Shown piece by piece: positions 23,160-34,208 of a stretch of DNA of 64,000 nucleotides. The translations under genes were made by a program, and so were the position numbers. Under the pieces are notes generated by a model. The model was not told where the DNA came from. It saw only the letters and a list, made by a program, of their open reading frames with translations, and made no database searches. The stretch is from Litoreibacter arenae DSM 19593 (GTDB taxonomy: Bacteria; Pseudomonadota; Alphaproteobacteria; Rhodobacterales; Rhodobacteraceae). The stretch spans positions 62,001-126,000 of the forward strand of contig NZ_KE557312.1 in the NCBI RefSeq assembly GCF_000442275.2. Direction: 5' to 3'. The first letter of the stretch is position 1, and each line of letters begins with the position of its first letter.

Positions 23160-25454
23160 ATGGCCGAGGATCGCACGGAAGAAGACCGCCAGAAGAGCAC
23201 CCGTCAGGCGGCTTTGGATTATCACCGTTTCCCGAAACCCGGCAAGCTGGAGATCCGCGCGACCAAGCCGCTGGCCAACGGACGCGATCTGTCCCGTGCC
23301 TATTCCCCCGGCGTAGCGGAAGCCTGTCTGGAGATCAAAGCCGAGCCGGACACCGCCCGCGACTACACCTCCCGCGGCAATCTTGTGGGCGTGGTGACCA
23401 ACGGCACCGCTGTTCTGGGCCTTGGCAATATCGGCGCGCTGGCCTCCAAGCCGGTGATGGAGGGCAAGGCGGTCCTGTTCAAGAAATTCGCCAATATTGA
23501 CTGTTTCGACATTGAACTGAACGAGAATGACCCGGAAAAACTGGCCGAAATTGTCTGTGCCCTTGGCCCGACTTTCGGCGCGATCAACCTTGAAGACATC
23601 AAGGCCCCCGATTGTTTTATCGTGGAGGAGATTTGCCGCGAACGGATGGACATTCCTGTATTCCACGACGACCAGCACGGCACCGCCATCGTTGTCGGGG
23701 CCGCTGCCACGAACGCGTTGCGCGTTGCCGAAAAGACGTTCGAGGACATCAAGATCGTCTCCACCGGTGGCGGCGCGGCGGGCATTGCATGTCTTAACAT
23801 GCTGCTGAAATTGGGCGTGAAGCGCGAAAATGTCTGGCTTTGCGACATCGCGGGTCTGGTCTACGAGGGCCGCACCGAAGAAATGACCCCGCAGAAAGCC
23901 GCGTTCGCGCAGAAGTCCGACCTGCGCAGCCTTGATGACGTGATCGAAGGTGCGGACCTGTTCCTTGGGCTGTCAGGGCCCGGCGTCCTGACGCCTGACA
24001 TGGTCGGTAAAATGGCCTCGCGCCCGATTATCTTCGCGCTGGCCAACCCGACGCCCGAAATCATGCCCGACGCGGCCCGCGAAGTTGCCCCCGATGCGAT
24101 CATCGCCACGGGCCGCAGCGACTACCCCAATCAAGTGAACAACGTTCTGTGCTTCCCGTTCATCTTCCGCGGAGCGCTGGATGTGGGGGCCACCACGATC
24201 AATGACGAGATGAAAATCGGCTGCGTCGAAGGCATCGCCGCATTGGCCCGGGCCACCACCTCCGCCGAGGCGGCCGCCGCCTATCAGGGTGAGCAACTTA
24301 CCTTCGGGCCGGACTACCTGATCCCCAAACCTTTCGATCCGCGCCTGATGGGCGTGGTCGCCACCGCGGTCGCCAAGGCGGCGATGGAAAGCGGTGTCGC
24401 CAAGCGGCCGCTGGAGGATCTGGAAAGCTACAAGGCGCATCTGGACGGCTCCGTGTTCAAATCCGCGATGATCATGCGCCCGGTCTTCGAGGCAGCCCGC
24501 ACCGCGACCCGCAAAATCGTCTTCACCGAGGGCGAAAGCGAGCGCGTCCTGCGCGCCGCCAACGCGATGCTGGAGGACACCACGGACAAGCCGATTTTGA
24601 TTGGTCGCCCCGACGTAATCGAACGCCGCGCCGAGCGGGCAGGTCTGTCGATCAAGCCGGGCCGCGATTTCGAGCTGGTCGACCCCAATGACGACCCCCG
24701 CTACCGTGATTACTGGCAAACCTATCACCACATCATGCAGCGCCGTGGTGTGACCCCTGATCTGGCCCGCGCGATCATGCGCACCAACACTACCGCCATC
24801 GGTGCGGTCATGGTTCATCGCGGCGAGGCCGACAGCCTGATCTGCGGCACGTTCGGTCAATTCCTGTGGCATCTGAACTACGTGTCGCAGGTATTGGGAA
24901 GCGAAGAGCTGCATCCCGTGGGCGCCCTGTCGTTGATGATCATGGAAGATGGCCCGCTTTTCGTGGCCGATACCCACGTGCATTCAGAACCCACGGCGGA
25001 GCAGATAGCAGAGACCGTTATCGCCGCCGCCCGCCATGTGCGCCGTTTTGGGTTGGCGCCGAAAATAGCGCTGTGTTCCAATTCGCAATTCGGCAATCTG
25101 GACAGCATCACGGGCCGGCGGGTGCGGGGGGCCTTGGACATTCTGGATGCGCAGCCGCGCGACTTTGCCTATGAGGGCGAAATGCACGCGGATGCCGCGC
25201 TCGACCCCGAATTGCGCGCGCGGCTATTGCCCAACAGCCGGTTTGACGGGGCCGCCAACGTGCTGGTTTTCGCTAATACCGATGCGGCATCCGGGGTGCG
25301 TAACATCCTGAAGATGAAGGCCGGCGGGCTTGAGGTCGGGCCGATCCTGATGGGGATGGGTAATAAAGCCCATATCGTGACGCCGTCCATCACGGCGCGC
25401 GGGCTGCTGAACATGTCGGCTATCGCAGGCACACCCGTGGCGCATTACGGGTAG
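23160..25454 (+). CDS. maeB: NADP-dependent malic enzyme with phosphotransacetylase-like domain
   Basis: Oxidative decarboxylation of malate to pyruvate with NADP, feeding gluconeogenesis and NADPH supply. It has 764 residues, the MaeB fusion length. The N-terminal malic-enzyme domain shows AYSPGVAEACLEI, GNLVGVVTNGTAVLGLGNIGALASKPVMEGKAVLFKKFA, FHDDQHGTAIVVGAA and the nucleotide motif VSTGGGAAGIACL. The C-terminal ~320 residues resemble phosphate acetyltransferase (KIVFTEGESERVLRAA, ARAIMRTNTTAIGAVMVHRG), usually catalytically silent and regulatory in MaeB. A GGGAGGAAC site precedes ATG 23160. An 18-bp inverted repeat lies just upstream. Confidence 0.95.
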   Translation: MAEDRTEEDRQKSTRQAALDYHRFPKPGKLEIRATKPLANGRDLSRAYSPGVAEACLEIKAEPDTARDYTSRGNLVGVVTNGTAVLGLGNIGALASKPVMEGKAVLFKKFANIDCFDIELNENDPEKLAEIVCALGPTFGAINLEDIKAPDCFIVEEICRERMDIPVFHDDQHGTAIVVGAAATNALRVAEKTFEDIKIVSTGGGAAGIACLNMLLKLGVKRENVWLCDIAGLVYEGRTEEMTPQKAAFAQKSDLRSLDDVIEGADLFLGLSGPGVLTPDMVGKMASRPIIFALANPTPEIMPDAAREVAPDAIIATGRSDYPNQVNNVLCFPFIFRGALDVGATTINDEMKIGCVEGIAALARATTSAEAAAAYQGEQLTFGPDYLIPKPFDPRLMGVVATAVAKAAMESGVAKRPLEDLESYKAHLDGSVFKSAMIMRPVFEAARTATRKIVFTEGESERVLRAANAMLEDTTDKPILIGRPDVIERRAERAGLSIKPGRDFELVDPNDDPRYRDYWQTYHHIMQRRGVTPDLARAIMRTNTTAIGAVMVHRGEADSLICGTFGQFLWHLNYVSQVLGSEELHPVGALSLMIMEDGPLFVADTHVHSEPTAEQIAETVIAAARHVRRFGLAPKIALCSNSQFGNLDSITGRRVRGALDILDAQPRDFAYEGEMHADAALDPELRARLLPNSRFDGAANVLVFANTDAASGVRNILKMKAGGLEVGPILMGMGNKAHIVTPSITARGLLNMSAIAGTPVAHYG

Positions 25455-25492
25455 GATGATCTAAATGTGCCTTCGGCCCACGATTGTTTTGT

Positions 25493-25511
25493 TTGGGGGC
25501 TCCGCCCCCAA
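25493..25511. terminator. Hairpin between convergent maeB and tyrS
   Basis: TTGGGGGC-TCC-GCCCCCAA forms an 8-bp GC-rich stem between the two convergent stop codons. A TTTTGTTT run lies on one side and the dispersed AT-rich repeat on the other. It is compatible with bidirectional termination, although the U-tract is imperfect. Confidence 0.6.
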
Positions 25512-25517
25512 GCCCCC

Positions 25518-25542
25518 GAGGTATTTTCGGAAAAAAGAAGTC
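25518..25542. repeat. Dispersed 25-bp repeat, copy 1 (tyrS 3' end)
   Basis: A 25-bp sequence identical to 42312-42336, beginning GAGGTATTTTCGG and ending AAAAAAGAAGTC. It abuts the tyrS stop codon, just beside the hairpin 25493-25511. Both copies lie directly behind a gene end, next to a GC-rich inverted repeat. Confidence 0.85.
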
Positions 25543-26792
25543 TAGGAAAGCGTGACCAGCGCGTGGCGCTTTTTGCCAGCGGAGAGTTTGATCGGCTGGG
25601 CCAGTTGATCGGCGGTGAGGAACAGGCCCGCATCGGTCAGCGGCTCGTCGTTCAGCTTCGCGCCGTTTTCCGCGATCAGGCGTTTCGCCTCCTTGCCGGA
25701 GCCCGCAAGGCCCGAGCGCACGATCAGTTGCACGATGGAGATGCCGTCGCCGAGCTCCTCCGCGCTGAGTGCCAGTGTAGGCAGGTCTTCGCCGGTGCCG
25801 CCTTTCTCGAAAACTTCATGCGCCGTGGCTTGTGCCGTTCGCGCCGCATCTTCGCCATGCAGCAGCGCTGTGACCTCATTGGCGAGGATGATCTTGGCCT
25901 CGTTGATCTCCTGACCTTCCAGCGCGCCCAGACGATCGCATTCGTCCACGGGCAGCTCGGTGAAGATCTTCAGGAACTTGGCCGTGTCGGCATCCGTCGT
26001 GTTACGCCAGAATTGCCAGAACTCGTAGGGTGACAGCATGTCGCCGTTCAGCCAGATGGCGCCGCCTTGCGACTTTCCCATCTTGCGCCCGTCGGATGTG
26101 GTCAGAAGCGGCGTGGTCAGGCCGTAGATCTCGTGATCCAGTACCCGCCGCGTCAGGTCGATGCCGTTGACGATATTGCCCCATTGGTCGGAGCCGCCCA
26201 TCTGCAACAGGCAGCCGTAGCGGCGGTTCAACTCAAGAAAATCATAGGCTTGCAGGATCATGTAGTTGAATTCGAGGAAGCTGAGGCTCTGCTCGCGGTC
26301 CAGCCGCGACTTGACGCTCTCGAAACTCAGCATCCGGTTGACCGAGAAATGCCGCCCGATATCGCGAAGGAATTCGAGGTAGTTCAGCCCGTCCAGCCAT
26401 TCGGCATTGTTGAGCATAAGCGCATCGGTTTCGCCTTCGCCATAGGTCAGGTATTTGGCGAAAACCTGCTGCATTCCGTCGATATTGGCGGCGATGGCCG
26501 CCTCGTCCAGAAGCGGCCGCTCGTCGGCGCGGAAGCTGGGATCGCCGACCTTTGTGGTGCCGCCGCCCATCAGGGTAATCGGCTTGCCGCCGGTTTTCTG
26601 GAACCAGCGCAGCACCATGATGTTCATCAGGTGACCCACATGCAGCGACTTCGCCGTCGCATCATAGCCGATATAGGCGGGCACCACGCCTGCGACCAAT
26701 GCATCGTCCAGCCCTTGATAGTCGGTGCAATCGGCTAGAAAGCCACGCTCGATCATCACGGTCAGAAATTCGGATTTGGCATGGTAGGTCAT
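25542..26792 (-). CDS. tyrS: Tyrosyl-tRNA synthetase
   Basis: Class I aminoacyl-tRNA synthetase that charges tRNA-Tyr. It has 416 residues from ATG 26792. The long upstream open frame reads through non-coding sequence and anmK antisense. The HIGH-like motif is HVGHL (after [11 protein letters not shown]) and the KMSKS-like loop is [21 protein letters not shown] lies in the tyrosine/AMP site. The C-terminal S4-like RNA-binding domain contains [25 protein letters not shown]. It is divergent from anmK across 67 bp. Confidence 0.97.
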   Translation of the reverse strand: MTYHAKSEFLTVMIERGFLADCTDYQGLDDALVAGVVPAYIGYDATAKSLHVGHLMNIMVLRWFQKTGGKPITLMGGGTTKVGDPSFRADERPLLDEAAIAANIDGMQQVFAKYLTYGEGETDALMLNNAEWLDGLNYLEFLRDIGRHFSVNRMLSFESVKSRLDREQSLSFLEFNYMILQAYDFLELNRRYGCLLQMGGSDQWGNIVNGIDLTRRVLDHEIYGLTTPLLTTSDGRKMGKSQGGAIWLNGDMLSPYEFWQFWRNTTDADTAKFLKIFTELPVDECDRLGALEGQEINEAKIILANEVTALLHGEDAARTAQATAHEVFEKGGTGEDLPTLALSAEELGDGISIVQLIVRSGLAGSGKEAKRLIAENGAKLNDEPLTDAGLFLTADQLAQPIKLSAGKKRHALVTLS

Positions 26793-26859
26793 TGGGGTAT
26801 CGTCCCTGCGAAACTGTGTTTCGCGCCTTATAGGCGCGAGGGCCGCGGAGGGGAACCCA

Positions 26860-27972
26860 TTGAAGATCACAGGACCTGTTTGGGCGCTTGGCGCGATGTC
26901 GGGAACCTCGCTTGACGGGGTGGACGCAGCCCTGCTGCGCACCGATGGCCATACCATCACCGCGTTCGGTGAAAGCGCTTATCGCGCCTACACGGCGCAG
27001 GAGCGGGCCAGCATCGCAGCCGCACTCGGGCAGTGGCCGGACGGGCCACAGGTCGCCGCCGCCGCCGAAACGGTCGAGACCGTTCACGCGACGCTTCTCA
27101 GCCGCATGATGACCGCCGATCCGGACCAGACACCCACACTTGTTGGCTTTCACGGCCAGACCCTGGCGCATGACCCCGCCAACCATCGCACGCATCAGAC
27201 CGGCGACGGGGCGCTGCTGGCCGAGTTTCTGCAATGCCCTGTGGTCTGCGATTTTCGCAGCGCGGATATGCAGTTGGGCGGGCAGGGCGCACCGCTGGCG
27301 CCGTTTTTTCATTTTGCCTGTGCGAAATACCTCTCTTTTTCGCAGCCCGTGGTTTTCCTGAACCTCGGCGGCGTGGGCAACGTCACCTATGTAGACCCTA
27401 GCCATGACAAGCCCGCTGCAAAAGGGGCTGTTCTTGCCTTCGATACGGGGCCGGCCAATGCCCCGATCAATGACCTGATGCAGACCCGCCGGAGCAAACC
27501 TTACGACCGCGACGGGGCGCTTGCCGCGAAAGGCAAAGCAGACGTGCAAATCGTGGAGAAATTCCTAACCCAAACCTACTTCCATAAAATGCCGCCTAAA
27601 TCGCTGGATCGGGACACGTTTGCGCAGCTGTCGGACGCGGTCGCGAACCTCTCCGACGCGGATGCAGCCGCCACGTTGAGCGAGTGCTGCGCCGCCTCCG
27701 TCGCCCGCGCGATGGAACATATGCCCAAACCACCTGCGCGTATCCTCGTGTGCGGGGGCGGGCGACGTAACCGCCATATCATGGCGCGGCTTCGCGCGCT
27801 GACTGGGCTTGAGGTTGACGATATCGACGATCACGGCCTCGACGGCGACATGCTGGAGGCGCAGGCCTTCGCCTACCTCGCCGTGCGGGTTGCTCGGGGT
27901 TTGCCGACCAGTTGCCCCGGCACCACCGGCGTCGCGGCGAATGTCGGCGGCGGGACGGTCAGCCACCCCTAG
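26860..27972 (+). CDS. anmK: 1,6-anhydro-N-acetylmuramic acid kinase
   Basis: Recycles cell-wall anhydroMurNAc by hydrolysis and phosphorylation to MurNAc-6-P. It has 370 residues from a TTG start at 26860, preceded by GGAGGGG; no ATG or GTG fits. Motifs are [19 protein letters not shown] (ATP/phosphate loop), [59 protein letters not shown] and [11 protein letters not shown]. The 3' end overlaps the convergent cupin gene by 14 bp. Confidence 0.95.
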   Translation: MKITGPVWALGAMSGTSLDGVDAALLRTDGHTITAFGESAYRAYTAQERASIAAALGQWPDGPQVAAAAETVETVHATLLSRMMTADPDQTPTLVGFHGQTLAHDPANHRTHQTGDGALLAEFLQCPVVCDFRSADMQLGGQGAPLAPFFHFACAKYLSFSQPVVFLNLGGVGNVTYVDPSHDKPAAKGAVLAFDTGPANAPINDLMQTRRSKPYDRDGALAAKGKADVQIVEKFLTQTYFHKMPPKSLDRDTFAQLSDAVANLSDADAAATLSECCAASVARAMEHMPKPPARILVCGGGRRNRHIMARLRALTGLEVDDIDDHGLDGDMLEAQAFAYLAVRVARGLPTSCPGTTGVAANVGGGTVSHP

Positions 27973-28384
27973 GGATGTCGAACTCCGGCGGGGCCAGCTC
28001 GAACCCGTCAAAGGTGAACCCGGGCGAGACCGTGCAGCCCACCAATGCCCAGCCATTCGGGGCAGAGGTGGCTTGCCACTGGTCCTTTGCCACGATGATC
28101 TGCGGGGATTGTCCGGCGCTGAAATTGGGGCCAAGCAGGTGATCCGTCGCCGGTCCTGCCGCGTCATCAGCCAGTGACACGACAAGCGGGGAGCCTATGT
28201 AGAAATGCCATATCTCCGCCGCGTCGACGCGGTGCCAGTGTGACCGCTCGCCGTGTTTCAGCAGGAAATAGATGCAGGTTCCGGACGGCCGCCCGTCCCC
28301 CTCGGCCACCCATGTCTGGCGATACCAGCCGCCTTCGGGGTGTGGCTTCAGTTTCAGCCGGTCGATCAGGTCATCGGGGTCCAT
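27959..28384 (-). CDS. Cupin_5 (DUF985) family protein
   Basis: A 141-residue cupin. It shows the DUF985 opening [20 protein letters not shown], then [29 protein letters not shown] with the cupin His/Glu cluster, and [21 protein letters not shown] near the C-terminus. It is a single beta-barrel enzyme or binding protein of unknown reaction. An in-frame ATG two codons upstream (28390) is an equal start candidate. It is convergent with anmK, overlapping its end, and divergent from the TUDOR-like gene by about 80 bp. Confidence 0.87.
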   Translation of the reverse strand: MDPDDLIDRLKLKPHPEGGWYRQTWVAEGDGRPSGTCIYFLLKHGERSHWHRVDAAEIWHFYIGSPLVVSLADDAAGPATDHLLGPNFSAGQSPQIIVAKDQWQATSAPNGWALVGCTVSPGFTFDGFELAPPEFDIPRGG

Positions 28385-28465
28385 GACCACACCCTACTGC
28401 GCCGCTCGCGGAACCCGCAAGACGCCTTTGGAGTTTGCTATGTGAACAATCCAAGGACACACAAC

Positions 28466-28681
28466 ATGGCAAACTATACCGAAGGCGACAGCGTTGAATG
28501 GGATTGGGGCGACGGCGCTGCGCAAGGCACGGTGCAGAAAACCTACACCCGCAAAATCACCCGCACGCTGCAAGGCACCGAGGTGACGCGCGACGGCTCC
28601 GACGACGACCCGGCGGTCTACATTGAACAAGACGACGGCACCGGCGTGCTCAAGCTCGCGTCCGAGATCAGGAAGGCCTGA
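28466..28681 (+). CDS. Small TUDOR-like protein (DUF2945 type)
   Basis: A 71-residue protein, MANYTEGDSVEWDWGDGAAQGTV followed by QKTYTRKITRTLQGTEVTRDGSDDDPAVYIEQDDGTGVLKLASEIRK. It matches the hypervirulence-associated TUDOR/DUF2945 pattern: GDxVxWxWGxGxAxGxV, KIT RTLKGxEVTRxxSxxxPAYxIEQxDG. It is an SH3-like barrel that may bind nucleic acid or protein. Only 5 nt separate its stop from the topoisomerase IB start, so the pair is co-transcribed and a DNA-linked role is plausible but unproven. Confidence 0.87.
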   Translation: MANYTEGDSVEWDWGDGAAQGTVQKTYTRKITRTLQGTEVTRDGSDDDPAVYIEQDDGTGVLKLASEIRKA

Positions 28682-28686
28682 CGCGG

Positions 28687-29643
28687 ATGGGCGCAAATCT
28701 GCTCTATTACGGCGACGACAACCCCGGCATTTCCCGCATCCGTTGGGGCACGGGGTTCAGCTACCGCGCACCCGACGGCACCACGATCGACGACCCGACC
28801 GAGCGCACGCGGTTGGAAGCCATGGCCATCCCGCCCGCCTATGAAAACGTCTGGATGTCGCCTCACACCAACGGCCATTTGCAAGCGACGGGACTCGATG
28901 CCCGCGACCGCAAGCAGTACCGCTACCACGACCTTTGGGCAGAGCAGCAGGCCCGCGCCAAGTTCGACGCATTGCCGGAGTTTGGGGAGAGCCTGCCCCG
29001 CCTGCGTCGCCGTATCCGCCGCGATCTGAAGGAAGAGGAAGGCACCCGTCGCTTCGCCCTCGCCGCCGCTGCCGCGATGATCGACCGAATGGCGATCCGA
29101 GTCGGCAATCCCGAATACGCCCGCGACAATGGCAGCTACGGGGTGCTGACCCTGCGCCGCAAGCACCTGAAATTGAAGGACGGGAAGATCAGCCTCGACT
29201 ACCGTGCCAAGGGCGGCAAGCGGGTGCGCCGGTCACTGTCGGACCGCACGCTGGCCCGCGTGCTGCATGCCGCCGCCGATTTGCCGGGAGCGACGCTGCT
29301 GACTTGGATCGAGGATGGCGAGACCTTTACCCTCGGCTCCGGCGCGCTCAACGACTACCTGCGCGAGGCCTCGGGCCATGACGGATCCACCGCCAAGACG
29401 TTCCGCACATGGGCCGGCACGGTGTCGGCCTTCGAGGTGGCGGAGCAGGGCGGCGCCACGATCAAGTCCATGTCCGAGGCCGCCGCCGAGCGGTTGAAGA
29501 ATACGCCCGCTATCGCGCGAAGCAGCTATATCCATCCCGATGTGATCGCCTTGGCGGGAACCGATCCGAACCTGCCCGACGCCCCCGATATCCGCGAGCT
29601 TCGCGCCGCCGAGGCGCGGCTGCTGGCATTCCTAGGGCGCTGA
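28687..29643 (+). CDS. DNA topoisomerase IB (poxvirus/bacterial type)
   Basis: Relaxes DNA supercoils through a 3'-phosphotyrosyl intermediate. It has 318 residues, typical of bacterial TopIB. The N-terminal YYGDDNPGISRIRWGTGFSYRAPDG and PPAYENVWMSPHTNGHLQATGLDARDRKQYRYH match the DNA-clamp domain. In the catalytic part, R138 (MAIRVGNPEYA), K175 (YRAKGGKR), R240 (AKTFRTWAGT) and Y281 (ARSSYIHPDVI) are the expected residues. It sits directly behind the TUDOR-like gene. Its last 12 bp overlap the convergent gene. Confidence 0.93.
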   Translation: MGANLLYYGDDNPGISRIRWGTGFSYRAPDGTTIDDPTERTRLEAMAIPPAYENVWMSPHTNGHLQATGLDARDRKQYRYHDLWAEQQARAKFDALPEFGESLPRLRRRIRRDLKEEEGTRRFALAAAAAMIDRMAIRVGNPEYARDNGSYGVLTLRRKHLKLKDGKISLDYRAKGGKRVRRSLSDRTLARVLHAAADLPGATLLTWIEDGETFTLGSGALNDYLREASGHDGSTAKTFRTWAGTVSAFEVAEQGGATIKSMSEAAAERLKNTPAIARSSYIHPDVIALAGTDPNLPDAPDIRELRAAEARLLAFLGR

Positions 29644-30639
29644 AATGACGAACACGTCTTTGTCCTGCCCGCGCCCGTTATGCTTGAGAACAACAAAATC
29701 CAGATCGCCCCGCCCTTCAAGCGTCAGGTAAACGCGCCCGCCCCCTGACAGGATCTGGGCGTCGTTCAGGATCGAAAATCGCAAATCGTCATCGCCCGCC
29801 TTTAACGTGTAATAGCCGGTCCCGCGCCACTGCTCCGGCGTACCTTGCCCCGTGGGGCTGCCCATAATCGCACCGCGACGCCGGATGTACTCTTGCTGAT
29901 CGAAATGGGTCAGGCTCACGCTGTATTTGCCATCTGCAAAGCGCCTCTGATCTTCCGCCGTGGGCGTCGCGGTGACGTAATACTGCGTATCCAGCCGCGC
30001 AAAATCCGCGCCTTTCCACTCGTGATATGCGGTATTCGTCACCACTTTCTTCCAAACGCCTTCATGCCTGAACACATGGGTGTCCAATTCGGCGGCATAT
30101 TCGGCGCGGTCCTGACCGGCATCGCGCCACCGAAAACTGCGGTAGTGGGTGCTGGCGTCGATATAGGCTTTCAACTCGGCAGGCGGAATCGGCCCTTCGA
30201 TGAGCTCATGGGGCACGGGGCCGCTGACATCGGTTGCGCTCACCTCGTAATACGCGTCCAGATCGACGAAATAGCCGTTCATCGGGAAGGCACGTGCGTT
30301 TTGTTTGATGGTCCCGAATACGCTGCCCGTCCTGTCGACGAGCACGGTATTCGTCATACCGCCACCGGCAAAGAGAATGAAATAGGTCACTTGCAGATCG
30401 GGCAGGTAGTAGTGCTCGAAATAGTCGCCGTAATCGCTCAGGTCGACGACCTTGATCGACCCTGTGCTGGCAAGCTGCGAGATATCGGGGAACTGTGCGG
30501 CGTCGAACCCCTCCGGCGCAGGCGTTTTGCGCGGGGCAGGCCCAAAGCTCGGCGCACCCGACATCAGCCAGGAGCCATAAGCCAGAACGATCACCGCGAC
30601 CGTCACGATGACGCCTAGGATGATGGCAAATGTTTTCAT
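29632..30639 (-). CDS. Membrane-anchored protein of unknown function
   Basis: A 335-residue protein with one N-terminal transmembrane anchor (FAIILGVIVTVAVIVLAYGSWLMSG) and a large, presumably periplasmic, domain rich in Tyr, Asp and Gly (FEHYYLPDLQVTYFILFAGGG, MNGYFVDLDAYYEVSATDVSG, RRGAIMGSPTGQGTPEQWRGTGYYTLKAGDDDLRFSI). I do not recognise the family. Two similar-looking beta-rich stretches ('YxxVSATD' and 'YYVTATPT') hint at repeated beta units. It is convergent with topoisomerase IB (12-bp overlap) and lies about 50 bp downstream of eno on the same strand. Confidence 0.75.
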   Translation of the reverse strand: MKTFAIILGVIVTVAVIVLAYGSWLMSGAPSFGPAPRKTPAPEGFDAAQFPDISQLASTGSIKVVDLSDYGDYFEHYYLPDLQVTYFILFAGGGMTNTVLVDRTGSVFGTIKQNARAFPMNGYFVDLDAYYEVSATDVSGPVPHELIEGPIPPAELKAYIDASTHYRSFRWRDAGQDRAEYAAELDTHVFRHEGVWKKVVTNTAYHEWKGADFARLDTQYYVTATPTAEDQRRFADGKYSVSLTHFDQQEYIRRRGAIMGSPTGQGTPEQWRGTGYYTLKAGDDDLRFSILNDAQILSGGGRVYLTLEGRGDLDFVVLKHNGRGQDKDVFVISAP

Positions 30640-30691
30640 GTCGGCCCTCGGGGCGGTCTGCGCGCGGACAGTGCCGCGCGCACCACCAATC

Positions 30692-32080
<1,389 letters not shown>

Positions 32081-32131
32081 TTACAAAACTGCGTATATCG
32101 CGTGCTTGACGTACGTTATCGGCGGCGAATG

Positions 32132-32539
32132 TCAGCCTTCCTTGACCCCGTATAGCTCCAGCCGATGACCTTTCAGCTTGTACCCGAGCCGCTTCGCGAT
32201 CCGCTTCTGTAGCTCTTCGATTTCAGGGTCCACAAACTCGATCACTTCGCCGGTTTGCATGTCGATCAGGTGGTCGTGATGGTCCCGCTCCGCATCCTCA
32301 TACCGCGCGCGCCCGTCGCCAAACTCCAGCCGTTCCAGCAATCCGGCTTCCTCGAACAGCTTCACAGTGCGGTAGACCGTTGCAATTGAAATCCCCGCAT
32401 CCAGCGCAGACGCCCTAGCGTGCAGTTCTTCCACGTCGGGGTGGTCGTCGGCGTCCTCCAACACCTTGGCGATCACGCGGCGTTGCCCCGTCATGCGCAG
32501 CCCTCGCTCCGCAGAGCGGCTGATGATAGATTTTCCCAT
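32132..32539 (-). CDS. fur: Fur-family metal regulator (Fur/Mur type)
   Basis: A 135-residue Fur-superfamily repressor. The DNA-binding half is RGLRMTGQRRVIAKVLEDADDHPDVEELHARA...ISIATVYRTVKLFEEAGLLERLEFGDGRARYE. The regulatory half has DHHDHLIDMQTGEVIEF and RLGYKLKGHRLELYGV. It lacks the CxxC pairs of Zur at 509. This pattern is that of the alphaproteobacterial protein that usually acts as the manganese regulator Mur, sometimes as an iron regulator. ATG 32539 is preferred, with AGGAG 10 nt upstream; an ATG at 32548 abuts that site too closely. Confidence 0.88.
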   Translation of the reverse strand: MGKSIISRSAERGLRMTGQRRVIAKVLEDADDHPDVEELHARASALDAGISIATVYRTVKLFEEAGLLERLEFGDGRARYEDAERDHHDHLIDMQTGEVIEFVDPEIEELQKRIAKRLGYKLKGHRLELYGVKEG

Positions 32540-32836
32540 GCGGCGCATTCTCCTCGTCGTTCCAAGGTATTTTAGGCACGCCTCGGCAAAGCCTCCACCC
32601 CAAATAGCGACCAAGCCTTGACTTATGCCGCCGCAAGGCGCATCTGCCCTTCAAGCCTGCGCACTTATGGTGCCGCGTGAGCTTTGCGTTCGACGCAAGG
32701 CACTGCACCGCCGCAGCACACACGTTCCCGATATTCACGCGAATGGGTCCGGTGGAGGAAACGCCTCCACGACCATTTTAACGCGACCTCAACGCCGTTT
32801 CAGGTGTGGGGCCCACATGTCACGAGAGGACATGAC

Positions 32837-34159
32837 TTGAACAAATTTGAATCTTTGGGGATCTCCCCGAAAATTGCCGAGAAACTTACAGAAAACGGCA
32901 TTACAGACCCGACCCCCATCCAAGAAGAAGCGATCCCGATCATCCTGACCGGCCGCGACGTCATGGGTCTGGCGCAGACCGGCACCGGAAAAACCGCAGC
33001 GTTCGGGCTGCCGATGATCCACAACCTGATCAAAATTGGCACCAAGCCTGCACCGCGCACCGTGCGCGGTCTGATCCTTGCGCCGACCCGCGAGTTGGCA
33101 AAACAGATTTGCGACAACCTGAAAATGTTTCAGGGTGGAGGCCACCTGAAGATCAACATGGTGGTCGGCGGTGTGTCGATTAACCCGCAAAAGAAGGCGC
33201 TTGAGCGCGGCACAGATATTCTGGTCGCGACGCCAGGTCGCCTGATTGATCTGCTGCAGCAAAAGGCCGTGGTGCTGGGGGATGCGAAGTATCTCGTGCT
33301 CGACGAGGCTGACCAAATGCTCGACATGGGCTTCATCCATGCCCTGCGCCAGATTGCACCGCTGCTTCCCAAAGAGCGCCAGACGCTGTGTTTCTCGGCC
33401 ACCATGCCGAAGCTGATGGAAGAACTGGCCGCGACCTATCTCGACCACCCGCGCCGCGTGCAAGTCGCCGCGCCGGGCAAGACTGCTGACAAGATAACCC
33501 AGTCGGTTCACTACATCGCCAAAGCCGCGAAGAACGACCTGCTGATCGAGTTGATGGATAAGCACCGTGACGACCTCGCATTGGTCTTCTGCCGCACCAA
33601 GCATGGCGCCGAAAAGCTGATGAAGCTGCTTGATAGCAAGGGCTTCGCCGCAGGCTCCATTCACGGCAACAAGTCGCAAAACCATCGTGATCGCTCGCTT
33701 GCGCAGTTCAAGTCCGGTCAGCTGCGCGTCTTGGTGGCCACCGACGTGGCGGCTCGGGGCATCGATATTCCGGGCGTGGGGTTCGTCTATAACTACGATC
33801 TGCCCAACGTGCCTGAAAGCTATGTCCACCGTATCGGCCGGACAGCCCGTGCGGGTCGCGAAGGGGAGGCGATAGCTTTCTGCGCGCCCGACGAGATGGG
33901 CGAGTTGAAGGACATCGAGAAGATGTTGAAGATCACCATTCCGGTAGCGGGGGGGCGGCGTTGGTCACCGTCCGAAGAAGAAAAGAAGCCGGCACGCGGT
34001 GGCGGCGGCAATCGTGGTGGTGGCCGTCCGAACGGCGGTGGCCGTCGTGGTCAAGGCAAACCGAAAGCGGCAGGGGGCGAGGCCCCATCGGGTGGTGCAC
34101 CGAAGCGCAAGCGCAACCGGCGTCGTCGGGGTCAAGGCCCGGCATCTGCCGCAGCTTAA
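32837..34159 (+). CDS. DEAD-box ATP-dependent RNA helicase (RhlE-like)
   Basis: A 440-residue RNA helicase of ribosome assembly or cold-shock type. The Q-motif is FESLGISPKIAEKL...TDPTPIQEEAIP, then AQTGTGKTAAFGLP (motif I), LAPTRELAKQI, TPGRLIDLL, LVLDEADQMLDMGF (DEAD), FSATMP, RTKHGAEKL, VATDVAARGIDIP and HRIGRTARAGREG. The C-terminal tail is Gly/Arg-rich with an Arg/Lys-rich end (PKRKRNRRRRGQG), suited to RNA binding. TTG 32837, with AGAGGA 6 nt upstream, is the best start. The frame further upstream crosses a ~300-bp stretch after the Fur gene in which I see no gene. Confidence 0.93.
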   Translation: MNKFESLGISPKIAEKLTENGITDPTPIQEEAIPIILTGRDVMGLAQTGTGKTAAFGLPMIHNLIKIGTKPAPRTVRGLILAPTRELAKQICDNLKMFQGGGHLKINMVVGGVSINPQKKALERGTDILVATPGRLIDLLQQKAVVLGDAKYLVLDEADQMLDMGFIHALRQIAPLLPKERQTLCFSATMPKLMEELAATYLDHPRRVQVAAPGKTADKITQSVHYIAKAAKNDLLIELMDKHRDDLALVFCRTKHGAEKLMKLLDSKGFAAGSIHGNKSQNHRDRSLAQFKSGQLRVLVATDVAARGIDIPGVGFVYNYDLPNVPESYVHRIGRTARAGREGEAIAFCAPDEMGELKDIEKMLKITIPVAGGRRWSPSEEEKKPARGGGGNRGGGRPNGGGRRGQGKPKAAGGEAPSGGAPKRKRNRRRRGQGPASAAA

Positions 34160-34177
34160 GGACACGATTAGCGTCAA

Positions 34178-34205
34178 AAAAGGTCCCTCGGTTGAGGGGC
34201 CTTTT
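34178..34205. terminator. Bidirectional terminator between helicase and ssb
   Basis: AAAAGGTCCCTC (34178-34189) and GAGGGGCCTTTT (34194-34205) form a 12-bp stem with one G-U pair and loop GGTT. The A/T flanks act as U-tracts in both directions. It lies between the convergent helicase and ssb stop codons. Confidence 0.88.
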
Positions 34206-34208
34206 GCT

